Below, piece after piece: positions 46,055 through 57,888 of a stretch of DNA of 64,000 bases. The stretch's first letter is position 1. Each line of letters begins with the position of its first letter. The stretch covers positions 1 to 64,000 of the forward strand of contig JAAEAF010014547.1 in assembly GCA_011037195.1 (NCBI GenBank), read 5' to 3'. A model generated the notes under the pieces. The model did no database searches, was not told the DNA's origin, and was given only the letters and a program-made list of their open reading frames with translations. The DNA is from Triatoma infestans (lineage: Eukaryota > Arthropoda > Insecta > Hemiptera > Reduviidae). The position numbers and the translations under genes were made by a program.

Positions 46055-47070
46055 ACTTTCTCTTACTCCTAGTAAGAGGAAGTATTGTAATCGTGTCAAA
46101 TTTTCGATATCGAGTTTTCACCGGAAATATCCGTTTTGAGGTCCCCTGAGTCCAAAAAAGTGGTTTTTAGCAAATGGTCTGTGTGTGTGTGTGTGTGTGT
46201 CCGTGTGTGTGTATGTATGTATGTGAACAGCATAGCTCAAAAACGAAAAACCGTAGAAAGTTGAAATTTGATATTCCGTTTAGAGTCACCATGGGATCTG
46301 ACTGTACGTTATCTGTAAAAATTCCTCAACCGGAAGTACCACTTTACTAGTTGGATTTTTTACTTTTTTGCGATTTTCTCAAAAATGGCTCCGACGATTT
46401 TCTTTAAACTTAGTACATCAACCACACATACAAAGAGCTACAACTTTTATTAGAAACATTTCTCCGGGAAAATGCACTGAAGGGCACTTTTGGGGGAGGG
46501 GTGGGGTTAGGATTCCATCTAAAGTGTTATTTCAGTTTATTAGACAATTCTGCCATCTAAATAATGTTAATTAGAATTAAATATGTTGTTGAAATTCCGA
46601 GTTTGAAAAAAATCGAATAACCGGAAGTGCGTTTACTTTACCACTTTACTAAATGATTTATTCACTTTTTCGCAATTTTCTCAAAAATGGCTCCGACGAT
46701 TTTTTGAAACTTCGTATATAAACTAAACATGCAAAGATCTACAACTTTTATCTAAAAAACATTTCTCTGGGAAATTTCTTTTAAGAGCACTTTTAGGGGA
46801 GGGTGGGGTTAGATTTTCATCAAAGTGCTATCCTAGTTCATTATACAATTCTATCATCCAAACATAATTATTAGAAATAAATAGATGGCTGAAATTCCGA
46901 GTTTCAAGAAAATTAGTAAACCGGAAGTGCGCTTTTACTGAACAGTTTTTTCAGTTTTCGACGAATTTCATTAAATTGGTACACAAACTATAAAATTTGT
47001 CAATTATCATTTTGAGAACTGGAGTAAAGAGAAAGTTGTGTGAGTGTTTCACACCAGATTTTTTTTTTTA
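46055..47070 (+). repeat. ~1-kb TG-containing repeat, complete copy A
   Basis: This is the reference copy of the family. In order: outer end 'actttctcttactcctagta'; a block with 'gttttcaccggaaatatccg' and 'cccctgagtccaaaaaagtg'; a TG tract with GTAT units (about 46177-46224); 'aacagcatagctcaaaaacg'; and three internal units whose 'accggaagt' marks start at about 46329, 46620 and 46920 (spacing 291 and 300). The inner end, 'ggagtaaagagaaagttgtg' followed by 'gagtgtttcacaccagattt', contains the reverse complement of the outer end's 'actttctcttactcc' with one extra base, so the two ends form short inverted repeats. Open frames in it have no protein-family character and are probably fortuitous. 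Confidence 0.9.
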
Positions 47071-48079
47071 ATGAATAATAATTCATTTATTTTTTATTTA
47101 TTTATATTTCGTCTAAATGGAAATTGTAAAGATTTATTATTAAACGTGGCAGGTTTAACAATATACTAATACTTAAAGGTATGTATGTATTTCTTTAGTA
47201 ATGGACACATAATTATTCCTGCTTGTATTTAAATATGTATGAATTTTAGCAAATTAATAAACATACCTCATGAAAATATTTATCACATAAAAAGAAGGTA
47301 ATGAAAATTGTTTTTCAAAAAATTAGTACTTAAATACTAGAATTTAAGTATCATTTTAAACAAATATGAAATTTATATGTTACAGAGCTTCAGTTTTTCA
47401 TATTTTTTGCAGTATTTATCCAAAATTAAAGGACTATGCAAGCTCGGTCTTATCTATTCTTAAACTTAATTTCAAGTTAGGAAATTGGAATATAAAAAAG
47501 TTGTTACTGAAAGAGCTTTAGTTGTTACAATTTCTGTTTGGCATTTTTATATCGTTAATCACTGGTACTTAATATTGTGTTTGGTTGTAAACACTAACAT
47601 TAATTTTGAAAAGTGCCAGATATATTCTGCTTGTTTACCATGTTTAGGATTAAAAAATGCATCAACTATAAGGAATTGAATAAAAGAAAAATTATTTTTA
47701 CTGAATCCAGGAGATGTAAATGTAAGCGATGCTTTCTGTGAAAAGTATGAAAATATACAACTTTATTTATTTTATGAGTTTTGTGCACTGTGCTTCCAGT
47801 GTGAATCTAATACTTATTTATCATGGTTTATCTTATTTATTTACTAAATGTTATTAATAAGAGTTTTTTTCTTCTTTTTTATTTTCTTAATATTGTTAGA
47901 ACAATCATAAATGTTTTTCAAAGCTGATTCACCAACTAACAATGGCTTTTGCTTTATTTTTACTTTTTGTATTATATTTCATTCAGAATTATTGGAATTG
48001 GAATTTAATTTTTTTGAAAACATGCTTTTGTAGAAAGTTATTTAAAGTTGAATGTTTGCTCAACAGATGGCAACGTAGA
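47071..48079. other. AT-rich non-coding stretch
   Basis: No recognised gene or repeat; only short open frames. Confidence 0.4.
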
Positions 48080-48960
48080 CTTATAACGAGATCTAGACCA
48101 ACGGTCCTATAATGTGTGGGCACCTCAAGGGATGCAAGAAAGCATTTCACAGGGAGTGCAATAAAATGGTGTATTTTTTTTTCTATAATTTTAAATTTAA
48201 ACAATTAATTCCTGGTATAATTTTGTACAAGTATACCATGAAGTATGCAGTTTCTGATTTTATTATAGGTGGCTTGCATTAATTTGTGGGAGGTTCTAAC
48301 TAAAAGTGTAGGTATATGAATGACTAGACCTGATCTAGACTGACTGGTTCTCTTATGAATGGCTATTGATAGTTAAACATTTATAATGGTGAGAGTAAAA
48401 TTACATCTTGCCCTGGTGAAGAGCTACAAATAAATGGTAAATTAAAATACACTTTGAAAGTAAGCATTTTTCTGTTTATGAATTTGGAGAGGAACAGAAT
48501 GCAATGATTCGATGTAGCTTCTTGTGCTTGTAAGAAATCCATTATCTAGTGGACTTGTAAGGCCAATGTAACCCAGATGTGCAAGAGTTGTCCCTCACCA
48601 GGCGGTATATTTTTTGGGGGCTACAATTTTTAGAAATGTAGAGTAATTAATAAACATTAAGTAAAAAAAAAAAAAAAAAAAAAAAACTTGCTAACGATTC
48701 ATTGAATGAAATAGTTTTTTTAAAAGTATTTCTTTGATTTGTTACTTTGTTTAATGTTCGAAGTTTTGATTTGTGCAGAGGAGCAGAACCAGTTATTTTT
48801 TAAATGAATAATAAATTGTCTGTCGGCGTTGTTTATTGATTAATTTTGAAATGGATTTGTCTAGATTGCATTTCAAACTTGAGCAGTTTGAGTTAAAATG
48901 TATAATTGAATGATTGTGGTCTGCACGCGGGTCGTGGTTTGACATCGCTGGTTTAAATCA
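48080..48960. repeat. Possible hAT-like non-autonomous element
   Basis: The left part reads 'gatctagaccaacggtccta' with 'gtgtgggcacctcaagggat', and the right end reads 'cacgcgggtcgtggtttgac' followed by 'atcgctggttta'. Read in reverse complement, the right end has the form common at hAT termini ('cagcgatgtcaaaccacgac'). The two ends match poorly, and no transposase fragment is seen between them. An A run of about 23 bases lies at 48664-48686. Confidence 0.25.
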
Positions 48961-50583
48961 TTGATTGCAGAGAAACAAGAAGTAAAATTGGATGAGATTC
49001 AATAAATTTCGAACCAATTGACTACAAACATTTTGTTGCAATCCTCGGTGATTTCATAGCCAACATAATAGTGGGGGAGGAATTTTAGGAAAGACCTAGA
49101 ACGTTAAATTTAAGACACTCCTTAAAATGAATTAGGTCAAGTTCTTATTGTGAGTCATTTTTAAGCCGGTTTGACTTTTACACATTTACCGAAATTTGGG
49201 CGTGCGCTTGAAAAAGAAGCTTAGTCTTTTTGTGCAGAAAAAGGATCTTAGAAGTAAAAGAAAGTAACTGGCTGGTTTGTAATGCTGAACAAATTCGCAA
49301 TCTCGTTCGTTCCGACAGATATTTTTGGCCAATTTTAAAAACTTTAAATAAAACCAATTCGGTTATATATACGATCAGTAGATAAAAAAACCACAATCAC
49401 AACTCTCATTCAGAAGGGAAGCTACATGTTCACATTTTTATGTTAAGTATCCGAAAGCTTGTGACTTGTTGGAAACAGACAACTCTTTCTACAACTTCGG
49501 CATCATAATAAATGAAAAATAGATGAGGAATGAAGAAGTTAAAAACAGTATGCTGGCAGCGAATCTTCTTCTCTTATTAAGCTCTTGCAAGAAAAAACCA
49601 TCTTATAAACCATTTGCATTAAAGACTGCATCTACAAGAACTTGATGTAAGCTTGAAAATAACCCATGACGTAAGCTTAAAAAAAAAATCAGCAAATCTG
49701 CAAGATGGATTCGAGCGAAAAGTATGTGAATTATAAGGACAAATCAGAAAAAAACTGCATGTGATGCCAGGAAAAATGGAATTAAACGAACATTTTAAGA
49801 TATTATCAAATCATTGGATGATTCAAATGAATTTGGTAACTCCCAAGAATGGAAGATTGGAGGACGAAAAAGATGAATGAACGATCGCCAGAGGAATGCG
49901 ACAAGTCCCCATTCCAAGAACAGTTTAGGAATGGCAGAATATGGCAGTTAATTGTAAGCATATCTCACCTAAGGCTGACAGAGTTAGTTGGCAATTTTTG
50001 AAGACTCCTAGAGCAATTGTTTGAGTCTGTCACGCATTAAGAGAAGAGAAAAACTGTACAATACCAATCAAATAGAAGAGCAACTTATTGCAAATTGGGA
50101 TTGATAGGATCTCTTATACTCGAAGAAAACTTGCTTTATTCAAAAATTAATCAACAATTAATAAGCAAATATAAATTGAACTTTTACTTAACCATATAAG
50201 AGAAGTGAAGCTGTAAACATTCGCCAAAGACAGTCCCCTCAGAAAGGTGGTATATATTATTCATTTCAGTATTTTGCATGGAATTATTCTACAGGGAAGA
50301 ATATTCAAAACAATCGACCTTTGAACTTTCTACCGTTTTATCTATCACGAATTCTATTTAAAGGAGTTTATGACGGCATAAATGGCACATTTTTCATTTG
50401 ATTAATCTCTTAAAGTAAAATTATCTTCCCATCGACAGTTAGAAATTTTGAATCCAACATCACCTAAAGCAAGGATTTACCTTCAGTAATGAATAAGATG
50501 AAATAAGTTTCTAAGGCTTATATGCCAAAGTTCAGGGGATTGTTTTTTTTCAAGGGATTGGGTAACATCAGAGATTTTTTTAC
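48961..50583. other. Stretch without recognised gene
   Basis: A somewhat less AT-rich patch near 49700-50060 has frames such as 'SPEECDKSPFQEQFRNGRIW' that may descend from a transposon, but I cannot assign a family. Confidence 0.3.
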
Positions 50584-50652
50584 TTTTTCTGTAATAGCCT
50601 GCTCATTTGTCATCTAACGATTTTGAGTGTTCACCCATCTTCAGGATATCTT
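50584..50652. repeat. Foldback-repeat fragment (61404 family)
   Basis: 'ctgtaatagcctgctcattt' followed by 'gttcacccatcttcaggat' matches the left arm and loop of the element at 61404-61593, with deletions. Only one arm is present. Confidence 0.6.
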
Positions 50653-53600
50653 CAAATACAGTGTGATATCACTGCTTTTTTTGGACCAAGGCAAAAGCTA
50701 GTCAGTTTCTTCAAAAATATTTAAAAAAAAAATTGTAAAGAAATAAATTTTGAATCTAATTTCATCAAAAGCGTGTCGTGGATTAATCTATAGTGCTTCA
50801 AAGTCGAGTAAGGTTTCAGATTTTGATAACTTGTATCTAATAGAAGGCTCTCTTTACTTCGAATCCGCTTATCACATGAATGAGTGAAAGATTAATTGAA
50901 TATTTCTGGAAAGATAAATTATTTTCATTATAGCTTCTAATCCAATGTAAAATCTAGAAAACGGGGACGATTAAAAAAAAAGTATGTGTAAAAAAGCAAA
51001 ATCGTGGTTAAAATTGGATTTTAGCATATATTCTGCAAAGAGAAATTTCCAAATGTCTAGAAAACTTATTTTTGGAATGAGGAATCCATCTCAGAAGTTT
51101 ACACGCTTTATTCTGAAACACCTATAAATGTTTCAAAAATATGTTTCTAAGCACTCATCTTACGGATCTTTCTTGGCTACAAATCCCTTGGGGATAAGTG
51201 TCCTTTTGGAATCCCCAGAATTATTGATCAATAGTTTAACTGTAGAGAAATTACTGAATTTATCGCTTCATTATGTTAAAATCAAAAGAAATTATATTCT
51301 GTGTAAGACATTGTTTATATTCTATTTTAATTTGGTAATAGCTCTAAAACATTTAAATAAAAAATGTTCTGAAACAAAATAGTAAACTCTATTTTGTTTT
51401 TTTTAGTCTTCTATTCTTAACGGAAGTGGTACAGGATCTTAATAGTAGTGGTACAGGTAGTGGAGTTGTTCGTTGGTAGGGATTGAGTGACTAACACTGT
51501 GGTTTTATACCTGAAGTTGCCGGTGTTTGAGGTGACCGTATAGAGAGGGGATAGAAAGAGTATAGAGAGTAGAGAGGGAATGTAGTGTCGCTGATCCGAT
51601 CACATTCCATGACCGTCCGCCTTCTGGCATCAATGTCTAACGGCCTCTTAAGAATTTTGTATTTTATACACGTCTACCTCCCTTTTCTGTTCTTCATGTG
51701 ATTTTGTAGCCTTGTTCTACTAATTCTAATGGATACCAAAAATCAGGTAAATCTTAATCTGTAAAAATTATTTTGTAGAATATAATTTTTTTTTTTTAAA
51801 CAACTTCTTACTAAGTATAACCTGAAAATGTTTAAGATAAAATCAATTTAGTTTTATTATAATATTGAAATTTCTAATGACATTATCTGGAAGTTGAACC
51901 GTTATAACTAACGCATGTTTAAGAAATCTTTGAACAACAAATCACCCTGTTTCTTTTGTAGTCTGGTCCCTTGAACATAAAGTCAGCTGGTAAAAGGCAA
52001 TCTCCCCTTCTTTCTTATTCAATCATATATTTATTTCATTTCCTTCAATTCGAACAATTCCCTTGCGTCATATTAAATTCACTGTAGTGATATTTAAAAA
52101 TATTTGTGCAATTGTAACAATTACTTGTAAGAAATGGATGTTGTATTTTTTAAAAATTTATTCTTGGTTTTTACTAGTTTCTATTGTGGTAGCAAATACG
52201 ATGAAAGCAATGCTTTTGGTTAATCTAAAAATATCATTATTACAAATTGCTCTATTCTCTTTCAGTTAGTATTTATTACTCGGACTTGACCCAATATAGT
52301 AATAAGGTATTACTGAAAATTCTTCAAACATACCTCAGTATAATTAGCATTGTAAAAGATAAGTTTAAGTATTTACCATAGTTAATGTTACATATTTTTC
52401 CCATTTTCTTAATGACCTTGGAAGATACACGCCTCAAATGTATTAAAAATAGTTTTTAATTGAATTATATATAAAAAAAAAAAAAAAATACACTAAATGT
52501 GCTTATTTATTTTGAATACTTAGCATTCAGCAGCACCTTTCCTCTCTTACTATTGCACAAACTATATATTTCTCGCTGCAGCATATTTCCTGCATTAAAG
52601 AAACTAATAAATATAATAAATGATTTCTTGTTTGTACTGATAATGAACTTTTTAAACATTATTATATTATTTAATAGTAAAGTATTAATATTATAATTTA
52701 CTATCTTAGAAATATTTTAAATTATTAATTTTCGTTATTATAAATTGATTAATATTTGAAATTGATTAATTTTCATTATTATATTCAATTCTTGTTGTTA
52801 TTTGGCATTAAAGGATTATATTCGCATAAACTTTCTTTAAATATAATAAAATATGTTTTAACTTTTAGAGCTTAAAGATTTTTATTTCATATTTTCATAC
52901 ATCTGATCTCTGAGTTGTTTTTAGGATTAGACCTATGAATGGTCCAATCTTAATTTCTAAAAAGTACATAATTCAACTTTCATACATAGAGAGTGTATGA
53001 GTGACAGAACTTTTATAAGAAAAATCACAGATCACATACATATGCTATTCCATTTGAGAATTTACAAGAATTTCGCAAGAATAATCAAATCAGAAGTCCC
53101 ACTATGATAACTATTTTTTAGTTTATCAACAATTGTCGAAAATATTTCTACGAATTTCTTTAAAAAAAATTGGTAAATTTATAATCTTAAAAATGATCGT
53201 TTCTCTTTTATTTGAAATATTTCCCCCCCCAAATATTTTTAATGCCTGTTTGAAGATGCCTGTCGTAATAAGATTTTCGTTAAAGTTTCATATCAGCAAA
53301 TTGATTTGTGATTCTTTTGCTTGAAGAATAAATGTTTTATAGAGATTAATATGTTTGGAATTGTTTTCTATTATTGTATTTTTAGAGGAAATATACTTAG
53401 TTTAAGATTCCTCCAGATTAAAAAAAAAAATATTCTTTGGCACGGTTTATATGTTAATATGTATGTGTGACCCAGCATTAACTCAAAATTGAGTAACAAA
53501 GAAAATAGAAGGACTATACACAAAAAGTTATACTTAATTTTTTGATTTTTGCACATCACCTTGAGATCGGATATAAAAATTTCGGAGCACTTCGACTAAC

Positions 53601-53869
53601 CGTAGAAGCGAATGTTGTTTACTGCATAATTTTTTCACGGATATGCTTCAATGATTTATCTTTTAGGTCTACTATTTTATTTACCTAATTTTTTCAGAGA
53701 TAATTGACTTTTAAGATTGTTATTGAGAAGAAGTTATTAGGATCGAGTTACTCTAAAAATAAAATTTCTAATATTGCTCGTGTCTACGATCTTTATAAAA
53801 TATAATGACCAATAAATTTGCCTGTTGGAATTTGAAAAATACTAATTCAGTTTGGATTTTTATTTTCCC
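50653..53869. other. AT-rich non-coding stretch with a GC-richer island
   Basis: No gene is recognised. At 51410-51680 the composition becomes GC-richer and purine-biased ('tatagagaggggatagaaag', 'gatcacattccatgaccgtc'), without coding or RNA-gene features that I can name. Around 52970-53300 the text loosely follows a decayed plus-oriented 1-kb repeat ('cagaagtcccactatgataa'). Confidence 0.35.
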
Positions 53870-54424
53870 TTACTTTTTACTGTGTAAGAGGAAGTATTTG
53901 CGTACAGAATAATTTTCAAAATTTATTATTATTCATAAATGCTTTGAGTAACGTTCGAGAAATATTTTGAGATTTTCGCAATGTGAACTAAAAAATTCTT
54001 AGCAATTGTGTGTTTGTAGGTATATCTCAAAATAATAAGCACAAACGTGATAATCCGATTGGATCCAATAGCAAATTTTGGATTCAAATCTGACATCCGG
54101 AAATGCTACTTTACGGATATTTCTGTTGTTTTTTTTTTTTATTTTTCAGTTTTTCGCAATTTTCTTGGAAATAAAGATCCAAGAACTTTCTTCCTAACTT
54201 CGTGTACAAATTACAAACATTACCAACACACATGTATACTTATAAGCACACATACATGTATTCAGACATTTATAAACATAGTGAGAGAGTATAATATGAC
54301 TTTCTTCAGAGTAAGCACATTTTGAAACAACCAAATCCATGCGTTCGTCTTTCAATGTTATTGTGTGTTTTGTATATTTTACCTTTGTCAGTAAGAGTGT
54401 TTTATATAAAATATAGTCCTGCCA

Positions 54425-55677
54425 ATTAACTCTTTCTTACAAAAAACATTTCCAGGAGAGACTATCCAAGGCTAAAGCCGGTCTAAACTCGATCTGGGGT
54501 CTCTTCATTAATAATAACCGAATTCCATTTTCCTCTAAAGTTAAAATTTTTTATTCAGTATCAAGAGCCATAATATGTTACAGCGCGCAAACCTGGGGAT
54601 ATAAGCAATTTGGAGAATTAAGTAGATTTCAGTGTTTTTTCATAAAAAAATTGTTTCATTTACCTCCTTACACACCAGCCTATTTAATTTTTTTAGAATC
54701 AAAGTTTACTTCACCTTATGCATACACACTACAACTTCATCTAAATTATATACTTAAAACTATGAAATATCCCGATCATAGATACCCTAAGTTAGTCACT
54801 CAAGAAATCATCAAACGCAATATGCTCTGGTTTAAAGAATTAAATAATATTATCTCTAACTGTGAATTGGAAATAAGTTTTAATTTAAATAACATAGATT
54901 TGTGGTCTTCTCACATAAAACTTATTCAAGCTGCATTAGTTCGTTCTTTCAGGCAGGATTGTATTTTAAGAGCGTTAAGTTCGCCATCAGGGAGAATTTA
55001 TAAAGAATTAAATTTTGAAATTGATTACATGAATTGCCAATACATTATATCAGTTGGGTTATTAAGGCCAGGGGGGGAGTTGATATACCTAAATAGTAGC
55101 TTACTCAGGGATCCTTCCTGGCATCTGTGTTCTTTGTGCAGTATGTCAGTGATTGAAAATTTATACCATTTTATTGCGGAATGTCCCTGTCTTACAGAAT
55201 TCAGACTGAAGTATTTTAATAAGAATACTCTATCAAAAGAAGAGTTGGTCTCATATTTAAATGGATTAGGAGGTTGGTTACCGCTAATCAGATATTGCAG
55301 CGAAGCCTGGAAATATAGATTCAGTTTAATATTAGAATTTAATTACTGATTGCACTTTTAATTTTATATGTTTTCAAAGTTTACCCAGGGTTTTTATTTA
55401 ATGTTTGTAGTTTATTTTTTATTGTTAATATTATTATTATTATTACTATTTTTTATATAATTAAGCTTCAGTTTATTTATTTTTTTCTTCTTTGCATATT
55501 TATTCATTTATTCATTATTATTATTTTTTTTTTATTATTATACTATACTTAAGTTATATAGCGCAAACTCCGCTGAAGGCCAGTGACCAAGCGTAAGTCT
55601 TTGTTAATTTTTGTTTATATACATGTATAGAAATACTTTTTTGTAAAATAAAGGCATTATCTATCTATCTATCTATC
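54425..55677 (+). mobile_element. 5'-truncated LINE (Jockey/I/R1-like) with target-site duplication
   Basis: An 11-bp direct repeat, 'tagtcctgcca', flanks the insert at 54414-54424 and 55678-55688. The 3' end is an ATCT tetranucleotide tail (about 55659-55677) preceded by an AT-rich UTR of about 310 bp containing AATAAA-like sequence at 55647. The element begins inside the region following the reverse transcriptase, so the catalytic domain is not included. Confidence 0.92.
54426..55349 (+). CDS. LINE ORF2 C-terminal part, open, 307 codons
   Basis: An uninterrupted frame runs from the 5' truncation point to a TGA at 55347-55349. It begins LTLSYKKHFQERLSKAKAGL, continues with 'ICYSAQTWGYKQFGELSRFQ' (about 54568-54627), and near the end has a cysteine-histidine knuckle in 'HLCSLCSMSVIENLYHFIAE' followed by CPCL (about 55120-55195). 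These are characteristic of the domain after the reverse transcriptase in Jockey/I/R1-type LINEs. No stop or frameshift has accumulated in 307 codons, in line with a young insertion. Without the RT and endonuclease it is not an autonomous gene. Confidence 0.88.
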   Translation, partial: LTLSYKKHFQERLSKAKAGLNSIWGLFINNNRIPFSSKVKIFYSVSRAIICYSAQTWGYKQFGELSRFQCFFIKKLFHLPPYTPAYLIFLESKFTSPYAYTLQLHLNYILKTMKYPDHRYPKLVTQEIIKRNMLWFKELNNIISNCELEISFNLNNIDLWSSHIKLIQAALVRSFRQDCILRALSSPSGRIYKELNFEIDYMNCQYIISVGLLRPGGELIYLNSSLLRDPSWHLCSLCSMSVIENLYHFIAECPCLTEFRLKYFNKNTLSKEELVSYLNGLGGWLPLIRYCSEAWKYRFSLILEFNY

Positions 55678-55807
55678 TAGTCCTGCCATTTTATTTGCAA
55701 CATTTTTGTGGGGAAAAAATTATTTTATTCAGTGTTTGTCATCACACTGCCCATCAAAGTGCTACATTAAAAAAATCGGACTTAACGGAAGATAATCAGA
55801 AATATTA

Positions 55808-56817
55808 AAAAAAAAAATCTGGTGTGAAACACTCACACAACTTTCTCTTACTCCAGTTCTCAAAATGATAATTGACAAATTTTATAGTTTGTGTACCAAA
55901 TTTAATGAAATTCGTCGAAAACTGAAAAAACTGTTCAGTAAAAGCGCACTTCCGGTTTACTAATTTTCTTGAAACTCGGAATTTCAGCCATCTATTTATT
56001 TCTAACTAATTATGTTTGGATGATAGAATTGTATAATCAACTAGGATAGCACTTTGATGAAAATCTAACCCCACCCCTCCCCTAAAAGTGCTCTTAAAAG
56101 AAATTTCCCAGAGAAATGTTTTAGATAAAAGTTGTAGATCTTTGCATGTTTAGTTTATATACGAAGTTTCAAAAAAATCGTCAAAGCCATTTTTGAGAAA
56201 ATTGCGAAAAAGTGAATAAATCATTTAGTAAAGTGGTAAAGTAAACGCACTTCCGGTTATCCGATTTTTTTCAAACTCAGAATTTCAACAACATATTTAA
56301 TTCTAATTAACATTATTTAGATGGCAGAATTGTCTAATAAACTGAAATAGCACTTTAGATGGAATCCTAACCCCACCCCTCCCCCAAAAGTGCCCTTCAC
56401 TGCATTTTCCCGGAGAAATGTTTCTAATAAAAGTTGTAGCTCTTTGTATGTGTGGTTGATGTTTAAAGTTTAAAGAAAATCGTCGGAGCCATTTTTGAGA
56501 AAATCGCAAAAAAGTAAAAAATCCAACTAGTAAAGTGGTACTTCCGGTTGAGGAATTTTTACAGATAACGTACAGTCAGATCCCATGGTGACCTCTAAAC
56601 GGAATATCAAATTTCAACTTTCTACATTTTTCGTTTTTGAGCTATGCTGTTCACATACATACATACACACACACGGACACACACACACACACAGACCATT
56701 TGCTAAAACCACTTTTTTGGACTCAGGGGACCTCAAAACGGATATTTCCGGTGAAAACTCGATATCGAAAATTTGACACGATTACAATACTTCCTCTTAC
56801 TATGAGTAAGAGAAAGT
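55808..56817 (-). repeat. ~1-kb TG-containing repeat, complete copy B
   Basis: This is the mirror image of copy A (46055-47070). It starts with 'aaatctggtgtgaaacactc', has three internal units with 'cacttccgg' or 'tacttccgg' at 55947, 56248 and 56539, the CA tract (about 56663-56692), and the outer end 'agtaagagaaagt'. Long stretches are identical to copy A and the few differences are single bases or short indels. Even a chance open frame of 68 codons is kept with three substitutions. Confidence 0.92.
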
Positions 56818-57403
56818 AGAAATGGCACGAATAAAAAGATACTGCTTACTCGAAAACTGTTCCTAAGCTTTTCTGTAATCTTGATATTACCTACTTATAC
56901 AATAAAAACCTATAATTTTCATTGGAAATTATTTTTTTTTAAAAGTTGATTTTTAAGTTGTTCCTGGTAATATGAGGCGGTTATGCTTCCTTCGATTGTT
57001 CAATTATCAATACTATGTATATATTAGATTCTAAAAAGTTAATGGTTATTAATCTTTAGTAAAAAATTTCGCATTTTTCTAAAAAAAACTTTTCAGTTTT
57101 ATGTGTTTTTAATGCTGATAACAATTTACAATCTCGATAAAAAACATAAAACTGTTATCATCAAGTAATATATCCAATTTTTTTTTTTACAATCACTTTA
57201 AAGTCTTTAAAGTAAACTGTTATTAATAATTTTTTTTTTATAATTCAGTTTCCTGCATTCATTTGTTATGAAAAAAAATTGTATTTTTCATTTTTAAAGT
57301 GATGAGTAACAACAACATTCTTTATTTCTAGAAATTGTTCATTTTCCTCCAGCGTTTAATTCTTGCATGTTTTCCTTTTTAAATATTCCTTGTACAATAA
57401 AGC
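56818..57403. other. AT-rich non-coding stretch
   Basis: No gene or repeat recognised. Confidence 0.4.
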
Positions 57404-57888
57404 AGTTTACTAGCAGGCATTTGTTACAATGACCCTTACGGGCTCTGCTCACTACATCAATATATCGAACGTTTCTCCAAAAGAGTAGTAAATAAAATTA
57501 ATTCTTTGTCAAAATGTTTACTTAATTTTTAATGATTGTAAAGGAAATTTACATTTTCTTCATTAACATAAATCTGTATGTCAAAAGAAGATTTTAAATA
57601 TTTCTAAAAATAAATAGATGTTACACTGATTATTTCTAAATAGGGCTGCAAGGATGTGTATTATTGTGAGCCAGTCTCAGAATTATAAGCGGAATTATAT
57701 TCTAGGAGAGGACATTGTGCCCTTTTGAGATTTCTTTGATTCCAAATTTGGCAGAAAATTCCATGCCAAACTTTCCTAAAACAAAAACAAAAAAAAATCT
57801 GGTGTGGAACACTCACAAAACTTTCTCTTTACTCCAGTTCTCAAAATTATAATTGACAAATTTTATAGTTAGTGTACCAAATTTAATG
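57404..57888. repeat. Segmental direct duplication, copy 1
   Basis: From 'agtttactagcaggcatttg' to 'gtgtaccaaatttaatg' this is nearly identical to 58997-59504. It includes the unique segment 'ccttacgggctctgctcact' and runs into the start of a 1-kb repeat at 57791. Confidence 0.92.

Larger units (their letters stand above)
53870..55790 (+). repeat. ~1-kb repeat, decayed copy split by a LINE
   Basis: The outer end is 'cccttactttttactgtgta' with 'agaggaagtatt', followed by the 'ccggaaatgctactttacgg' unit (54098). The 'caattttcttggaaataaag' section comes next. The copy is interrupted at 54425 by a LINE and resumes at 55678 with the duplicated target 'tagtcctgcca', running to about 55790. Confidence 0.65.

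Noticed and set aside
46368..46574. A 68-codon open frame kept almost unchanged at 56303-56509 on the other strand
   Set aside because: Both lie in the two near-identical copies of the 1-kb repeat. Other copies (for example 58297-58515) break or alter the frame, and it has no domain character, so the conservation reflects repeat identity and not coding.
46055..56817. One giant autonomous transposon bounded by the inverted 1-kb copies
   Set aside because: No transposase or integrase is visible between them, and single complete copies with the same two ends occur elsewhere (57791), so each copy is a unit by itself. The pairing remains only a finding to test.
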